A stretch of 64,000 nucleotides of DNA from Halorhabdus sp. CBA1104 (GCF_009690625.1 NZ_CP033878.1:868001-932000); one strand, 5' to 3'. Shown: positions 1 to 9,390, numbered from the stretch's first letter. The notes: generated by a model from the letters alone, not told the origin. Numbers and translations are program-made.

Positions 1-1928
1 CCGGGCTTCGTAACCATGTTCGGCTGCCCCTCGACGTTCTCATCTATCCACTGGATCGCGTCGTACTCGTTGGGATGGTACGTTTCGGCGAACGCGAGCG
101 CGTCGAGTGTCGGGTCGTCAGTCTGGGCGTACCCACCATCCGCCCGGAAGTGGTTCGCCATAGCCAGGCCACCGTATATCGATGTCGACACCAACAAGAT
201 GGCCGCCAGGACGCTGAAACCACGTCGCCAACGCGGTCCATCGAAGCCAAGTGATGGGCGTCGATCGGCGAACAGCCCGACCAGTGCAACTCCCATGGCC
301 GTCGCCAGGAGTACCCAGATCTGCATGTAGGTTTTGAAGACGGTGTTCATTCGGCCCGGCCCGGCCTGTTCTTTGACGTAGACGAACTCGACGAGCAGCG
401 CCAGCCCGATCCCACCGAGAATCAGGACCGTCTCGAATCCGGGCGTCGGCAACTCGTCGTACTCGCCGAGTCGTCTGAGTAGCCACCCGACGATCAGCAG
501 GGGCACGAACAGCGCGACGGCTGCAGCATCGACGACCACCGAAAGGATGACGATCATGCCCACCAGCCCTACTGCCCGGAGCGGTCGACGGAGCTGTGGT
601 CTCGCGTAGCGAGCGTAATACAGCGCGAAAACTGCCAGGAACGCCCCGTGGACGATCACGAGGACGCCCAGCCCACTGCGCTCCGGGAGCCAGCCGATCC
701 CGCGCTGGCCACTGGCTGCCTGTAGCCAGAAGGGCAGGGATACCACGCCCCCGATCGCCAGCACGCCGACGCCGGTGATGACCGCGAGGGTGTGTCGAGT
801 GAGTTCATCTCGGACCCAGCCACCGGCGTCGGTCAGCTTCTTCGCCCGTGTGGGGAGCAACGACGTCGGGCTGGCCGGCGCGAGGGCAACTGTCAGCACA
901 GTCAAGCCGCCGATCGAGGGGAACGACCACGTGTTCACGACGGCGAGCATCGCTGCCAGTGGCCCAAGCGCTCCGAGTAGTCCGAGCCGACGACCCCGGG
1001 ACTCGGCGGGCGTCCGGTAGTAGCCGTACAGTATCGTCGCGCCTAGCAACAGGAAGGGCGTACTCATCATGTGGGCGTGCATGTCGCCGTTGAGCCAGCC
1101 GAACAGCGGGAACTCGTTGATCGTCCCTGGGATGATGCGACTCGCCGTCCAGTAGTTGAACTCGCTGAGACTGATCGCCACGCCCCGCAGTTCGAACCCG
1201 AGTATCCCAGCGACCGCCTCCGAGATCGCTCCTGGCAATACCAGGAGGATCAGCTTCGCGGGAACGAGCAGGTTACTCGCAAAGCCGACGAAAAGCGCCG
1301 ACGCGCCGCCGGCGAGACGTGCGGGGTAGCCCCGATGTGCAGCGATAGACTTCCCCAGTCCGTAGGCTGCCGTGACCACCATCGCGTAGAAGCCCGCGTG
1401 TGCGAGATTGTATGCAAATCGCGCCGAGGTGTTGGTCAGCCGCGCCAGCAACGACGCCACCAGATGCCCGCCGTAGTAGTACTGCACCGACTCGCCTGCG
1501 AACCACATGTCTTCCGGTGGGAGCGTGTTCGCCCGCAGCAGCGACTGGAGTAGCCCGAAATCCAGGAACTTCTCGCCACCGCCGGGATGAACGGCTGGGT
1601 CGACTGCTCTGACCGCCACCATGAACAGAAATGCGACGGTGAACACAGCCGCCGTTTCGAGATATATCGAGCGGTCGATCTCGGAGCCACGCAGACGGGC
1701 GACGATAGCGAGCCCACCCAACACGGCGATCCCAGCCAACAGCCCAGTGTCGATCGACACACGCCCGAGTACGTAGGTCACGATCCAGACGATCGCAATC
1801 GCCGCTGGGATCGCAACGCCGGCACCGCGATCGTCGAGGCGCGACAACACCGCACCAGTGATCGACATACCGATAGCGAGCAGTCCCAGATAGGCGACCA
1901 GCCAGACGACGACGGACCCGAATTCCAT
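1..1928 (-). CDS. DUF2298 (YYY-type) multi-pass membrane protein, 3' end outside window
   Basis: About 642 codons are visible and the gene continues past the window edge. The N-terminus is a string of hydrophobic helices. The family hallmarks follow: a GGGEKFLDFG-like stretch, then the tyrosine triplet in VQYYYGGHL (near residue 156) and GDMHAHMMS further on. These identify the archaeal/Chloroflexi DUF2298 family of large membrane proteins, thought to be glycosyltransferase-like. The reaction is unknown. The ATG at 1928 is preceded by a CCCTAAACG box about 27 nt upstream, as expected for a leaderless start. It is divergent from a GT2 glycosyltransferase and GtrA pair, which supports a role in surface glycosylation or lipid-linked sugar transfer (inference). 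Confidence 0.85.
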   Translation of the reverse strand, partial: MEFGSVVVWLVAYLGLLAIGMSITGAVLSRLDDRGAGVAIPAAIAIVWIVTYVLGRVSIDTGLLAGIAVLGGLAIVARLRGSEIDRSIYLETAAVFTVAFLFMVAVRAVDPAVHPGGGEKFLDFGLLQSLLRANTLPPEDMWFAGESVQYYYGGHLVASLLARLTNTSARFAYNLAHAGFYAMVVTAAYGLGKSIAAHRGYPARLAGGASALFVGFASNLLVPAKLILLVLPGAISEAVAGILGFELRGVAISLSEFNYWTASRIIPGTINEFPLFGWLNGDMHAHMMSTPFLLLGATILYGYYRTPAESRGRRLGLLGALGPLAAMLAVVNTWSFPSIGGLTVLTVALAPASPTSLLPTRAKKLTDAGGWVRDELTRHTLAVITGVGVLAIGGVVSLPFWLQAASGQRGIGWLPERSGLGVLVIVHGAFLAVFALYYARYARPQLRRPLRAVGLVGMIVILSVVVDAAAVALFVPLLIVGWLLRRLGEYDELPTPGFETVLILGGIGLALLVEFVYVKEQAGPGRMNTVFKTYMQIWVLLATAMGVALVGLFADRRPSLGFDGPRWRRGFSVLAAILLVSTSIYGGLAMANHFRADGGYAQTDDPTLDALAFAETYHPNEYDAIQWIDENVEGQPNMVTKP

Positions 1929-1950
1929 CACACGCGACAACGAGGAAGTT

Positions 1951-2010
1951 CCCTAAACGTCTTGTGAAGTCCCCGCCGAGTGTGGTCGGGAATTCGAACT
2001 GTTTTTACTC
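1951..2010. promoter_or_regulatory. Divergent promoter pair (DUF2298 / GT2)
   Basis: Two A/T-rich boxes sit back to back in the 103-nt gap: CTAAACG (1953-1959, serving the minus-strand gene starting at 1928) and GTTTTTAC (2001-2008, serving the plus-strand gene starting at 2032). Each is centred about 27 nt from its start codon, the spacing expected for a TATA box driving a leaderless haloarchaeal transcript. Confidence 0.5.
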
Positions 2011-2031
2011 GTTCCCGTGAACGCACAGTCA

Positions 2032-2802
2032 ATGAGTCGGTCCGTCGGACTCGTCGTGCCGGCCTATCGCCCTGACGTCCCTGCCCTCGAATCGTACGTG
2101 GCCGCCATCCGTTCTGAGGTCGATCTCGCGACTGTGCGTATCGAGATCGACGACCCGCGCGAGGAGACGATCGAGCAGCTTGACGCCCTCGACGTCAGTG
2201 TCAACGCCGTCCCGTACCGACGCGGGAAGGGTGCGGCAATCACCACGGGGTTCGAAGCCCTCGAAACGGATGTCTTCGCCTTCGCCGACGCCGACGGGTC
2301 GACGCCTGCTGAGTCGCTCGCAGCCGTCATCGAACCGGTGGCGGCTGATCAGGTCGACCTTGCGGCTGGATCGCGCCGCCATCCTGAAGCCACTATCCAG
2401 TCACATCAGACGTTCGCCCGGCGCTTTCTCGGCGATGGGTTCGCGTGGTTCGCTCGTCGAATGCTCGATGCCGAACTCCACGATTACCAGTGTGGGGCCA
2501 AGGCACTCTCAGCCTCGGCGTGGGCAGACGTTCGGGGCCATCTCTTCGAGCCTGGCTTTGCCTGGGATGTCGAACTGGTGGCGATCGCTGGTGCATTAGA
2601 CCTCCGCATCGCGGAAGTGCCGATCACTTGGGAGGACAAGCCCGGATCGACAGTCTCGCCTGTTCGGACATCGCTCGATCTAGCTGGGGCCGTCTTCGCG
2701 GCTAGACATCGCGCCAAGCGGCTCAGAGACAGTCGTCTGCACCAGATGATCGCCTCACAGCGAAGTGACGCAACCGCACTCATCGACCGGGAGAGTCAAT
2801 GA
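2032..2802 (+). CDS. Family 2 glycosyltransferase (dolichol-phosphate sugar transferase type)
   Basis: A 256-residue GT-A fold protein. It starts with a typical VGLVVPAYR strand, and DADGS at residues 86-90 is the DXD metal and nucleotide-sugar site. The middle contains the H/R-rich and CGAKA segments seen in DPG/DPM synthase-like enzymes (AglD/AglJ-like core). It has no C-terminal membrane domain of its own. The ATG at 2032 is chosen over the GTG at 2017 because a T-rich box lies 27 nt upstream of the ATG. The stop overlaps the next gene (ATGA), so the two are translationally coupled. It likely loads a sugar on dolichyl phosphate; the sugar cannot be read from sequence. Confidence 0.85.
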   Translation: MSRSVGLVVPAYRPDVPALESYVAAIRSEVDLATVRIEIDDPREETIEQLDALDVSVNAVPYRRGKGAAITTGFEALETDVFAFADADGSTPAESLAAVIEPVAADQVDLAAGSRRHPEATIQSHQTFARRFLGDGFAWFARRMLDAELHDYQCGAKALSASAWADVRGHLFEPGFAWDVELVAIAGALDLRIAEVPITWEDKPGSTVSPVRTSLDLAGAVFAARHRAKRLRDSRLHQMIASQRSDATALIDRESQ

Positions 2803-3296
2803 CTGACGCTGATTCGCGATTCGGTCGGCACGTCGCATCGCTCCTTTCGGGGGCTCGGTTCGGAAAATTCGTTTCAGTCGGCGTGATCGGGGCGATCAGC
2901 GACAACACTGTCCTGGCCATCCTCGGGCTCGGCTTTGCAGTCCCCGAGATGTGGGCCAAGGCAGCAGGAATCGAAACGGCCATCCTCGTTATGTTCGCGG
3001 TCAACGAGCGCTGGACGTTCGCCACCGAAGGGACCTCGGGAACGCGAGCGCTTCTCGGGCGCCTCGTGCGATCTCATCTGGTTCGGTCCGGTGGCGTCGC
3101 CGTCCAGTTGAGCATCTACTGGGTGTTGACACAGCATCTCGCAGTGACGTTGTACGTCTTCGGGACGGACCTGTGGTTCCTCGCTGCGAGTCCGATCGCC
3201 ATCGCCGTTGCGATGGTCGTCAATTACGTTTTCGAGAGCCTGTTCACTTGGCAAGTCCACCGTGACGGGGAGGTTGCCGAGCACGGGAAGAAGTAA
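2799..3296 (+). CDS. GtrA-family membrane protein
   Basis: 165 residues with about four transmembrane helices. The N-terminal FGKFVSVGVIGAISDN stretch is typical of GtrA/DPMS-associated proteins, which are proposed to flip or stabilise polyprenyl-phosphate sugars. It overlaps the preceding glycosyltransferase by 4 nt (ATGA). In many genomes GtrA domains are fused to or adjacent to such GT2 enzymes, so the pair probably makes and moves one lipid-linked sugar. The basic tail (RDGEVAEHGKK) is cytoplasmic by the positive-inside rule. Confidence 0.82.
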   Translation: MTDADSRFGRHVASLLSGARFGKFVSVGVIGAISDNTVLAILGLGFAVPEMWAKAAGIETAILVMFAVNERWTFATEGTSGTRALLGRLVRSHLVRSGGVAVQLSIYWVLTQHLAVTLYVFGTDLWFLAASPIAIAVAMVVNYVFESLFTWQVHRDGEVAEHGKK

Positions 3297-3320
3297 CGGA
3301 CGGCATCCGAATCACAACCC

Positions 3321-3327
3321 TTAATGC
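3321..3327 (+). promoter_or_regulatory. Promoter of initiator tRNA
   Basis: The TTAATGC box lies about 27 nt upstream of the tRNA 5' end at 3350, the standard archaeal TATA position. Confidence 0.4.
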
Positions 3328-3349
3328 TCGACCGGGAATACCAAAAGAT

Positions 3350-3424
3350 AGCGGGATGGGATAGCCAGGAGATTCCGGCGGGCTCATAACCCGCAGATCG
3401 GTAGTTCAAATCTACCTCCCGCTA
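3350..3424 (+). tRNA. Initiator tRNA-Met (CAT)
   Basis: A full cloverleaf. The acceptor stem AGCGGGA pairs with TCCCGCT (3417-3423), followed by discriminator A. The anticodon stem-loop GCGGG-CTCATAA-CCCGC has the three consecutive G-C pairs next to the loop that mark initiator tRNAs, and the A1-U72 acceptor end is also initiator-like. The T arm is GGTAG-TTCAAAT-CTACC. There is no encoded CCA and no intron in the anticodon loop. A T-rich run (ACTTTT) follows and probably terminates transcription. Confidence 0.95.
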
Positions 3425-3571
3425 TACTTTTGCCGCTCACAAACTCGTGGGCGACGAATATTTCATGGAGTCGATTTGAAGTAGACGACGAGAAAGCGAA
3501 GCGACCGCCGTTCGGGCAGTTCAGATCGACCGCCCGCTATTTTCTGTCCCGCACAACATCGTGAGCGACGA
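3400..3571 (+). repeat. Direct repeat of tRNA-Met 3' end plus flank (two copies, 115 bp apart)
   Basis: Copy A (3400-3457) is the T arm and acceptor 3' strand of the tRNA plus 33 nt downstream. Copy B (3515-3571) repeats it at about 80% identity: GTTCAGATCGACCGCCCGCT mirrors the tRNA end, followed by a matching T-rich stretch and GTGAGCGACGA against GTGGGCGACGA. Copy B has no matching 5' tRNA half, so it is not a tRNA gene. It is either a decayed attachment-site copy left by an integrated element or an old tandem duplication. Confidence 0.65.
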
Positions 3572-3670
3572 GGGGGGTTGCGTCCAGGCTGTGCGAGTCG
3601 ACCGGGACTAACGGTTCAGGTCGGTAGTGCAGGTACCGATCGGTCCCCTTCGAACGAAACGGTAGGAGTC

Positions 3671-4240
3671 TTATCCGTCGCCGTTCTCGTCGATGACGAC
3701 GACTTCCATGTCTTCGACGTCGACGTTGATGAGCGTCTTGACGTCGAGGTCCGAATCTGCAACCTTGTTTTCGCCACCGACTTTCTTGATGACGGCAACG
3801 ATGTCGACGATATCGGCACCGATCTCTTCGAGCGCGCCGGTAATGCCGACGAGCGTGCCGCCAGTCGAGAGCACGTCGTCGAGAACGAGCACCTTGTCGC
3901 CCTCGTAGACGTCGTTGACGTACATCTCGCTCTCGGAGTAGCCGGTGACCTGCTGTAGGGAGACCTCTCCCTCGAGGCCATATTGGCGCTTGCGGATGAC
4001 TACGAGCGGGATGTCAGTCATCAGCGAGACAGCCGTCGAGATGTGGATGCCCATCGCTGCGGGCGTGACGATCTTGTCGACGTCTTCGAGTTCGGCCTTC
4101 CGGATGATCCGGATGACGATTTCCCGAAGGAGTTCGGGCCGAAGCATCGGGACGCCATCACTGATCGGGTGGATGAAGTACTGGTACTCTCCTTTCTCGA
4201 TGACCGGAGCGTCGAGCAACGACTGCTTGAGCCGATCCAT
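3671..4240 (-). CDS. hpt: Hypoxanthine/guanine phosphoribosyltransferase (archaeal Hpt)
   Basis: 189 residues, the normal length for archaeal HGPRTase-like enzymes of the APRT superfamily. The PRPP-binding loop [13 protein letters not shown] is at residues 117-129, and [10 protein letters not shown] near residue 57 and the RKRQYG segment form the base and pyrophosphate sites. It salvages hypoxanthine or guanine with PRPP to IMP or GMP in the cytoplasm. It is monocistronic. The start at 4240 is supported by an AATTAAAAG box centred about 27 nt upstream. The gene is convergent with the tRNA region. Confidence 0.92.
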   Translation of the reverse strand: MDRLKQSLLDAPVIEKGEYQYFIHPISDGVPMLRPELLREIVIRIIRKAELEDVDKIVTPAAMGIHISTAVSLMTDIPLVVIRKRQYGLEGEVSLQQVTGYSESEMYVNDVYEGDKVLVLDDVLSTGGTLVGITGALEEIGADIVDIVAVIKKVGGENKVADSDLDVKTLINVDVEDMEVVVIDENGDG

Positions 4241-4261
4241 GCTGGCGATACTGTACCCGCA

Positions 4262-4270
4262 ATTAAAAGT
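4262..4270 (-). promoter_or_regulatory. hpt promoter TATA box
   Basis: On the minus strand this reads CTTTTAATT, centred 26-27 nt upstream of the hpt ATG, consistent with a leaderless transcript. Confidence 0.45.
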
Positions 4271-4347
4271 ACCACGTAATCAATCGAGATTTCCGAAGCG
4301 TGGGAACGAGACCTTTGACCGCGGCCAGACCAACCGACGGATCGCGA

Positions 4348-6174
4348 TTAGAGCAACGCCACGACTACTAATCCGAGCGTAACGAGTCCTGCCAACACGA
4401 GAATGCCGATTCCGATTCCTGCACGTAGGTAGATCCGCGCCGGGGGTTCCTGGCCACGCCAGTTGTCGCTTACTGCCCCCGCAGGCAGCGTCCGCGCAGC
4501 GCGGTGGACAAACACGTCGGGGTTGCGAGCGGTCCACATCGCCGTCTCGGCGGTCCGGACGACGAGGCGATCGACCGCGGCGTAGGTTTCAGTGACGCCC
4601 ACGACAAGGGCACGGATGCCGTAGAATGTGCCGGGGTTGTACAGCGCGTCGATATCCGGGACGGCCCCGCCGACTTTTTCCAGAGGCTTCTTCAGGACGA
4701 TGAAGCCCACGACGCCGGCCACGGCGAGCGCGACGCCTTCGACGATGTGATCGACTGTGTAGGTCTGATAGACGTGTGAGACGACGTCACCGTCTGTCAC
4801 GTCGAAGGGCAGCAGGGCGAACAGTGCACCGTCGAAGACACCGAAGAAGACACACAACGCGGCGACGACGACCATCGCGGCGCTCTGACCGAGGTTGGCA
4901 TCGGCAACGGGGCCGTCGTACTCACCGTGCAAGAATGCGTAGTAGCCAAACTTGATGAAGGATAGGAACGTACCGATCCCGCCCAACAGGAGGAGCCACT
5001 CGAGGGTGTGGAAGTCGCCGAATGCGAGTGGTCCCGCCGGGAAGTCGTAGTGACTGCCAGAGATAATCATCCCTTTGCTGACGAACCCGTTGAACAGGGG
5101 GAACCCGGCGATCGACAACGCGGCGACGGTGAAGGCGACGGCGGTCAGGGGCATCTCCTTGCCCAGTCCGCCCAGCTTCTTGAGGTTCTCGCGGCCGGTC
5201 CGGTAGATTACGACGCCGGCAGTCATGAACAGCAGGCCCTTATAGAGGATGTGGTTGAAGACGTGGGCGAACGCCCCAGCCTGGGCCAGGGCCGTCCCGA
5301 TGCCGACGCCGGCAACCATGTAGCCGACCTGCGATTGGATGTGATAGGACAGCAGTCGGCGCATGTCGTTTTGCAGTAGGGCCATCCCGGCCCCGAAGAC
5401 GGCCATCACGCCGCCCATGTAGGCGATCGCGAGTTCGCCCTCGGGGAACGCGCGGTACATGCCGTAGACGCCAGTCTTGGTCGTGTAGACACACAGGAAG
5501 ACGCTGGCGGCGACGTGCGGGCGCGGGTAGGTATCGGGCAGCCAGGCGTGCAGACCGACGAACCCGACGTTGACGCCGATGCCCAGTGCTGCCAGTGCGG
5601 CCGGGAGCCCGGCGGTGATGCCCGCGGTCTCGGGACCGCCCGGGACGGCGGCGAACAGGAAGGTTCCGGTCTCGACGAAGTGCCAGACGATGGCGGCCAT
5701 GAACAGGCTACCGCCCAGGCCATGCAGGAGAGCGTATCGGAAGCCTGCCCGGACGGCCCGGCCGCCGTAGTCCCAGACCAGCAGCGTGCTCGTGATGGCC
5801 ATCAACTCCCAGAAAAACAGCAGCGTGAGCCAGTCGCCCGCGAAGACCGCCCCGAGGCTCGTCGCGACGTAGGAAAGCGCGAAGGCGGTCTGGCGGGTCT
5901 CGGCGTCGCTGGCCCAGGAATACAGCACGGCGACGGTCCCGATAAATCCGAAGATCAGGCCCATCAGCCGGGAGAACGAATCGACGTGCAACAGGACGGC
6001 CTCAAAGCCCAGGAACGGGACCTGGTAGTAGGTCCCTGCGGGCACGAGCCAGGCCCAGCCAGTGACGGCGGCGGTCGCGAGCGCACCGAGAGCGTGACCC
6101 GTCCGTCTACCTAGCCACGGGACGATCAGCGCGACGGCGAACACCACAACTCCCGGGACGACAGCATCCAGCAT
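4348..6174 (-). CDS. Mrp/Mnh-type cation antiporter subunit D, paralogue 3
   Basis: A 608-residue NuoL/M/N-family proton-translocating membrane protein with about 14-16 helices. The conserved glutamate of the discontinuous helix region is in FFWELMAITST (E123). The GLHAWLPDTYP and lysine-containing helices typical of this family follow. It is the last gene of the operon and overlaps the previous gene by 1 nt. Its C-terminal part (roughly residues 480-608) extends beyond the shared core and ends in another hydrophobic helix. It is one of three D-type subunits here; which ones carry protons and which Na+ cannot be told from sequence. Confidence 0.88.
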   Translation of the reverse strand: MLDAVVPGVVVFAVALIVPWLGRRTGHALGALATAAVTGWAWLVPAGTYYQVPFLGFEAVLLHVDSFSRLMGLIFGFIGTVAVLYSWASDAETRQTAFALSYVATSLGAVFAGDWLTLLFFWELMAITSTLLVWDYGGRAVRAGFRYALLHGLGGSLFMAAIVWHFVETGTFLFAAVPGGPETAGITAGLPAALAALGIGVNVGFVGLHAWLPDTYPRPHVAASVFLCVYTTKTGVYGMYRAFPEGELAIAYMGGVMAVFGAGMALLQNDMRRLLSYHIQSQVGYMVAGVGIGTALAQAGAFAHVFNHILYKGLLFMTAGVVIYRTGRENLKKLGGLGKEMPLTAVAFTVAALSIAGFPLFNGFVSKGMIISGSHYDFPAGPLAFGDFHTLEWLLLLGGIGTFLSFIKFGYYAFLHGEYDGPVADANLGQSAAMVVVAALCVFFGVFDGALFALLPFDVTDGDVVSHVYQTYTVDHIVEGVALAVAGVVGFIVLKKPLEKVGGAVPDIDALYNPGTFYGIRALVVGVTETYAAVDRLVVRTAETAMWTARNPDVFVHRAARTLPAGAVSDNWRGQEPPARIYLRAGIGIGILVLAGLVTLGLVVVALL

Positions 6175-7856
6175 CAGACCAGCACCCCCGTGGCAGCCTC
6201 AACGATGTCGACGACGAGTTCGAGGAAGACCGCCTGTGAAGGGACGATCCCGAGGATGACGGCCCCGGTGGCCACCCCCAGAATCGGCCCGAGCATGAAC
6301 CACGTCGTCTCGGTCATCGGCGTGCGGCGCTCCCAGCCGCCTTCCGGCGGGCCGCCGTGGTGGCCGTCGGCGACGTGATCGACGTGTTCGGGGTGCTCGT
6401 CGGCGTCAGATACGTCCTCGACGTGCTCCCCTTCGATCTTCTCACCCCCGCCGTCTGCGACCTGCCCGCCGTCAGCCACTGCCCGCCCGCCCAGCGGGTT
6501 CTCGATCAGGGGCTTGGTCCCAACGGCGTCCTCGCTCTCGAAGAAGGCCTGGTAGACGATCGGCCAGAAGTACGCGATGTTGAGCACGCCCGAGACCAGC
6601 AACGCCAGCGCGAACACGACCTGATCGGCCTGGAGACTGCCGATCAGGAGGTACCACTTGCTGACGAACCCGGCCAGCAGGGGGATCCCGGCCATGCCCA
6701 GCGCGGCAACGCCGAAGGCGGCCATCGTCGCGGGCATGCGCTTGCCGATGCCGGCCATCTCGCTGATATCGTCAGTGTGGGTCTCGACGTGGATCGCGCC
6801 CGCACAGAAGAACAGTGTGAGCTTCATGAATGCGTGAGCAGGGATGTGTAGCAGTCCGCCGACCAGAGCGTAGGGGCCGAGCACGCCCAGCCCGAGAACG
6901 ATGTATGACAGCTGGCTGATCGTCGAATAGGCCAGCCGGCGCTTGAGGTTGTCCTGGCGGAGCGCGATCACGCTCGCCGTGAGCAAGGTAAAGGCTGCGA
7001 CGGCTGCGAGCACGACGCCAACGCCCAGATCCGCGACGGCCTCGGGGCCAAAGACATCCAGCACGACCCGGGCGATGCCAAAGACACCGCTCTTGACGAC
7101 GGCGACAGCGTGTAACAGTCCGGAGACGGGCGTCGGCGCGACCATGGCGTCGGGCAGCCAGGAGTGAATCGGCATCAGCGCCGCCTTGACGCCGAAGCCG
7201 GTCGCAAGCAGTGCAAAGGCCACCCGCGCGAGCGCCGGGTCCGCTGCGATATCGGCGATCCCGCCCGCGGTGAAGGCGACGGTGCCGGTCATCGTGTAGA
7301 CCAGCACTGTCCCAGCCAGGGCGGCGACGCCCCCACCGAAGGTGTAGGCGAGATACTTCCGGCCAGCCGCCCGTGCCTCGCTCGTCTCGTCGTGGGTGAC
7401 TAAGGGGTAAGTCATCACCGTCAGCAACTCATAGAAGACGTACAGGACCACCAGGTTCGGGGCGAAGGCGACCCCGACGGCCGCCGAGAGGCTGCCCGCG
7501 AAGGAAGCGAAGTACCGCGTCTGGGCGTGTTCCTCGAGGCCACGCATGTAGCCGATACTGTAGAAACTCGTCGCGATCCAGAGCATGCTCGCGAGTAGCG
7601 CAAAGAGCACACCCAGCGCGTCCGCCCGGAGGGCGAACTCGATCCCGGGAACGATTTCGCCGAGGTTCGTCACGTACGTGTCGCCGGCGAGGACGCCCGG
7701 GACCATGCTCCCGATCAGTCCGAACTTGAGCACGGCGACGAGGATCGTCCAGGATTCCCGGACGTTGGGTCGTTTCCCGGACGCCAAGATTACGAGTGCT
7801 CCGAGTGCCGATACGAGGACGGCCGCAAGCGGTCGCAACGAGAGTATCTCGGTCAT
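6174..7856 (-). CDS. Mrp/Mnh-type cation antiporter subunit D, paralogue 2
   Basis: A 560-residue NuoN/MrpD-like protein with the conserved glutamate in YVFYELLTVMTY (E143) and the core helices LMPIHSWLPDAM and KLTLFFCAGAIH. An acidic, histidine-rich insert of about 70 residues (near residues 430-505, rich in D, E, H and G) interrupts the C-terminal helices. This may be an adaptation to high salt or a metal or ion sensing loop (inference). It lies 19 nt after the upstream D gene and shares 1 nt with the next, in a tight operon. Confidence 0.88.
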   Translation of the reverse strand: MTEILSLRPLAAVLVSALGALVILASGKRPNVRESWTILVAVLKFGLIGSMVPGVLAGDTYVTNLGEIVPGIEFALRADALGVLFALLASMLWIATSFYSIGYMRGLEEHAQTRYFASFAGSLSAAVGVAFAPNLVVLYVFYELLTVMTYPLVTHDETSEARAAGRKYLAYTFGGGVAALAGTVLVYTMTGTVAFTAGGIADIAADPALARVAFALLATGFGVKAALMPIHSWLPDAMVAPTPVSGLLHAVAVVKSGVFGIARVVLDVFGPEAVADLGVGVVLAAVAAFTLLTASVIALRQDNLKRRLAYSTISQLSYIVLGLGVLGPYALVGGLLHIPAHAFMKLTLFFCAGAIHVETHTDDISEMAGIGKRMPATMAAFGVAALGMAGIPLLAGFVSKWYLLIGSLQADQVVFALALLVSGVLNIAYFWPIVYQAFFESEDAVGTKPLIENPLGGRAVADGGQVADGGGEKIEGEHVEDVSDADEHPEHVDHVADGHHGGPPEGGWERRTPMTETTWFMLGPILGVATGAVILGIVPSQAVFLELVVDIVEAATGVLV

Positions 7857-7875
7857 GCAGGTCCCTCCATTGTCG

Positions 7876-9390
7876 TCATACGATCACCCTCTCGAGCGTC
7901 GGTTCGAGCAGCGATTCGAAGATCGGTCCGGCGAACCCGAGCGCGACGGCCAGAATGGCCGCCAGAACGACGACGCCGATCATACCGAGCGAGACCGGGC
8001 GGTCGTCGGCCGATTCGACGCCGCCGTCGGCAGCGACGTCGGTGTCCTCAGCAACGGCTGCCTCCGCGGTGTCTTCGAGGGGCTCGGCGACGAACATCCG
8101 TTCGAGCAGGCGGCCGAAGTACGCGAGCGTCAACAGTGCGCTGGAGACGAGGACCGGGGCGACGACCCAGGCCCCGCCCTCGACCGCGCCGAGGACGATG
8201 TTCCACTTCCCGAGGAACCCGACCGTCGGTGGGACGCCGACCATCGCGATGGCCAGGACGGCAAAGGCCACCGCAGGGACGGGCGCCCGCCGAGCCAGTC
8301 CGCGGTACCCGTCGACGGTCCGTGCACCGGTCGACAGTGCGATCACGCCGGCAGCGAGGAACAGCCCCCCCTTCATGATCGCGTGACCGACGAGGTGGAT
8401 CGTCCCGCCCAGAACCGCGGTCTCGTTGGCGATCGCGAACGCGGCGATCACCAGCCCGAACTGCGAGACCGAGGAGTACGCGAGCATGCGCTTGACCTCC
8501 GTCTGCATCACCGCCAGGGCGCTGCCAGCGATCACGCTGAGTGCGGCGATCCAGACGACGGCAGTCTGGAGGATCGGGTTCGCTGCGAGGAACTCGACGG
8601 TAAAGACCGTGAGGATCGTCCGCGCGAGTGCGTAGGCCGACACTGTCGAGACCAGCGCCGCGACGTACGCGGAGACGCTGTCCGGGGCGAACCTGTAGGC
8701 GTCAGGTTGCCAGACGTGCAGCGGATAGATCGCGGTCTTGACCGCCAGGCCGCCGACCATCAACACGAACGCCGCCTGGACGAGCGTCGCGTCGTAGCCG
8801 ACAGCGGCCAGCTGGTCGGCGAGGTCGATCATGTTCAGGGTCCCCGTCGCGATGAACGCGTAGCCGACCCCGAGCAGGTAGATCGACGCACCGACTGTCC
8901 CGATGATGAGGTACTTCAGCGCGGCGACGGCCGCCCGACCGGACTCCCCGCTCGCGATCAGTGCGTAGGTAGCCAGGCCGGTGATCTCTAAGAAGACGTA
9001 GAGGTTGAACGCGTCGCCGGTCAGGGCCATTCCGGAGAGTCCTGCCAGCAATAGCAGGTACTCGGCGTAGAAGGCCGACGAACGCGGCCCGGCCCGGCGA
9101 GCGTAGACGAGCACACCAGCAGCGACAACCGCGACCAGCAGTGCCACGATCGCCGAGAGGCCGTCGACGACGAGTTCGATGCCCGCGGGCGGGGCGAACC
9201 CGGCGAGTTCGTACCGGATGCGTCCACCGGTCGCGACAAGCCAGGCCAGGGTCGCTGTGACGGCGACCTGTCCGATGGCGACGACGGCGGCGATCGGCCA
9301 GCCGACCCGATCGAAGCGGATCCCGACCGCGATAGCCAGCGCCGCCCCGACGATCGGGAGCGCGACCGGCAGCACAGCGAGATCACTCAT
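7876..9390 (-). CDS. mnhD: Na+/H+ antiporter subunit D, paralogue 1 (MnhD)
   Basis: 504 residues, close to canonical MrpD/MnhD length. The conserved glutamate is in YVFLEITGLATY (E135), followed by the KTAIYPLHVWQPDAY segment. The start overlaps the mnhC stop by 8 nt. It ends in an acidic loop (rich in E, D and A) and a final helix. With MnhB, C, E, F and G it forms the membrane complex that exchanges Na+ for H+. It is the D subunit directly after C, as in bacterial mrp operons, so the symbol fits this copy best. Confidence 0.88.
   Translation of the reverse strand: MSDLAVLPVALPIVGAALAIAVGIRFDRVGWPIAAVVAIGQVAVTATLAWLVATGGRIRYELAGFAPPAGIELVVDGLSAIVALLVAVVAAGVLVYARRAGPRSSAFYAEYLLLLAGLSGMALTGDAFNLYVFLEITGLATYALIASGESGRAAVAALKYLIIGTVGASIYLLGVGYAFIATGTLNMIDLADQLAAVGYDATLVQAAFVLMVGGLAVKTAIYPLHVWQPDAYRFAPDSVSAYVAALVSTVSAYALARTILTVFTVEFLAANPILQTAVVWIAALSVIAGSALAVMQTEVKRMLAYSSVSQFGLVIAAFAIANETAVLGGTIHLVGHAIMKGGLFLAAGVIALSTGARTVDGYRGLARRAPVPAVAFAVLAIAMVGVPPTVGFLGKWNIVLGAVEGGAWVVAPVLVSSALLTLAYFGRLLERMFVAEPLEDTAEAAVAEDTDVAADGGVESADDRPVSLGMIGVVVLAAILAVALGFAGPIFESLLEPTLERVIV

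Noticed and set aside
3515-3540. A second tRNA-Met gene
   Set aside because: Only the T arm and acceptor 3' end are recognisable. No D arm, anticodon arm or 5' acceptor strand can be drawn.
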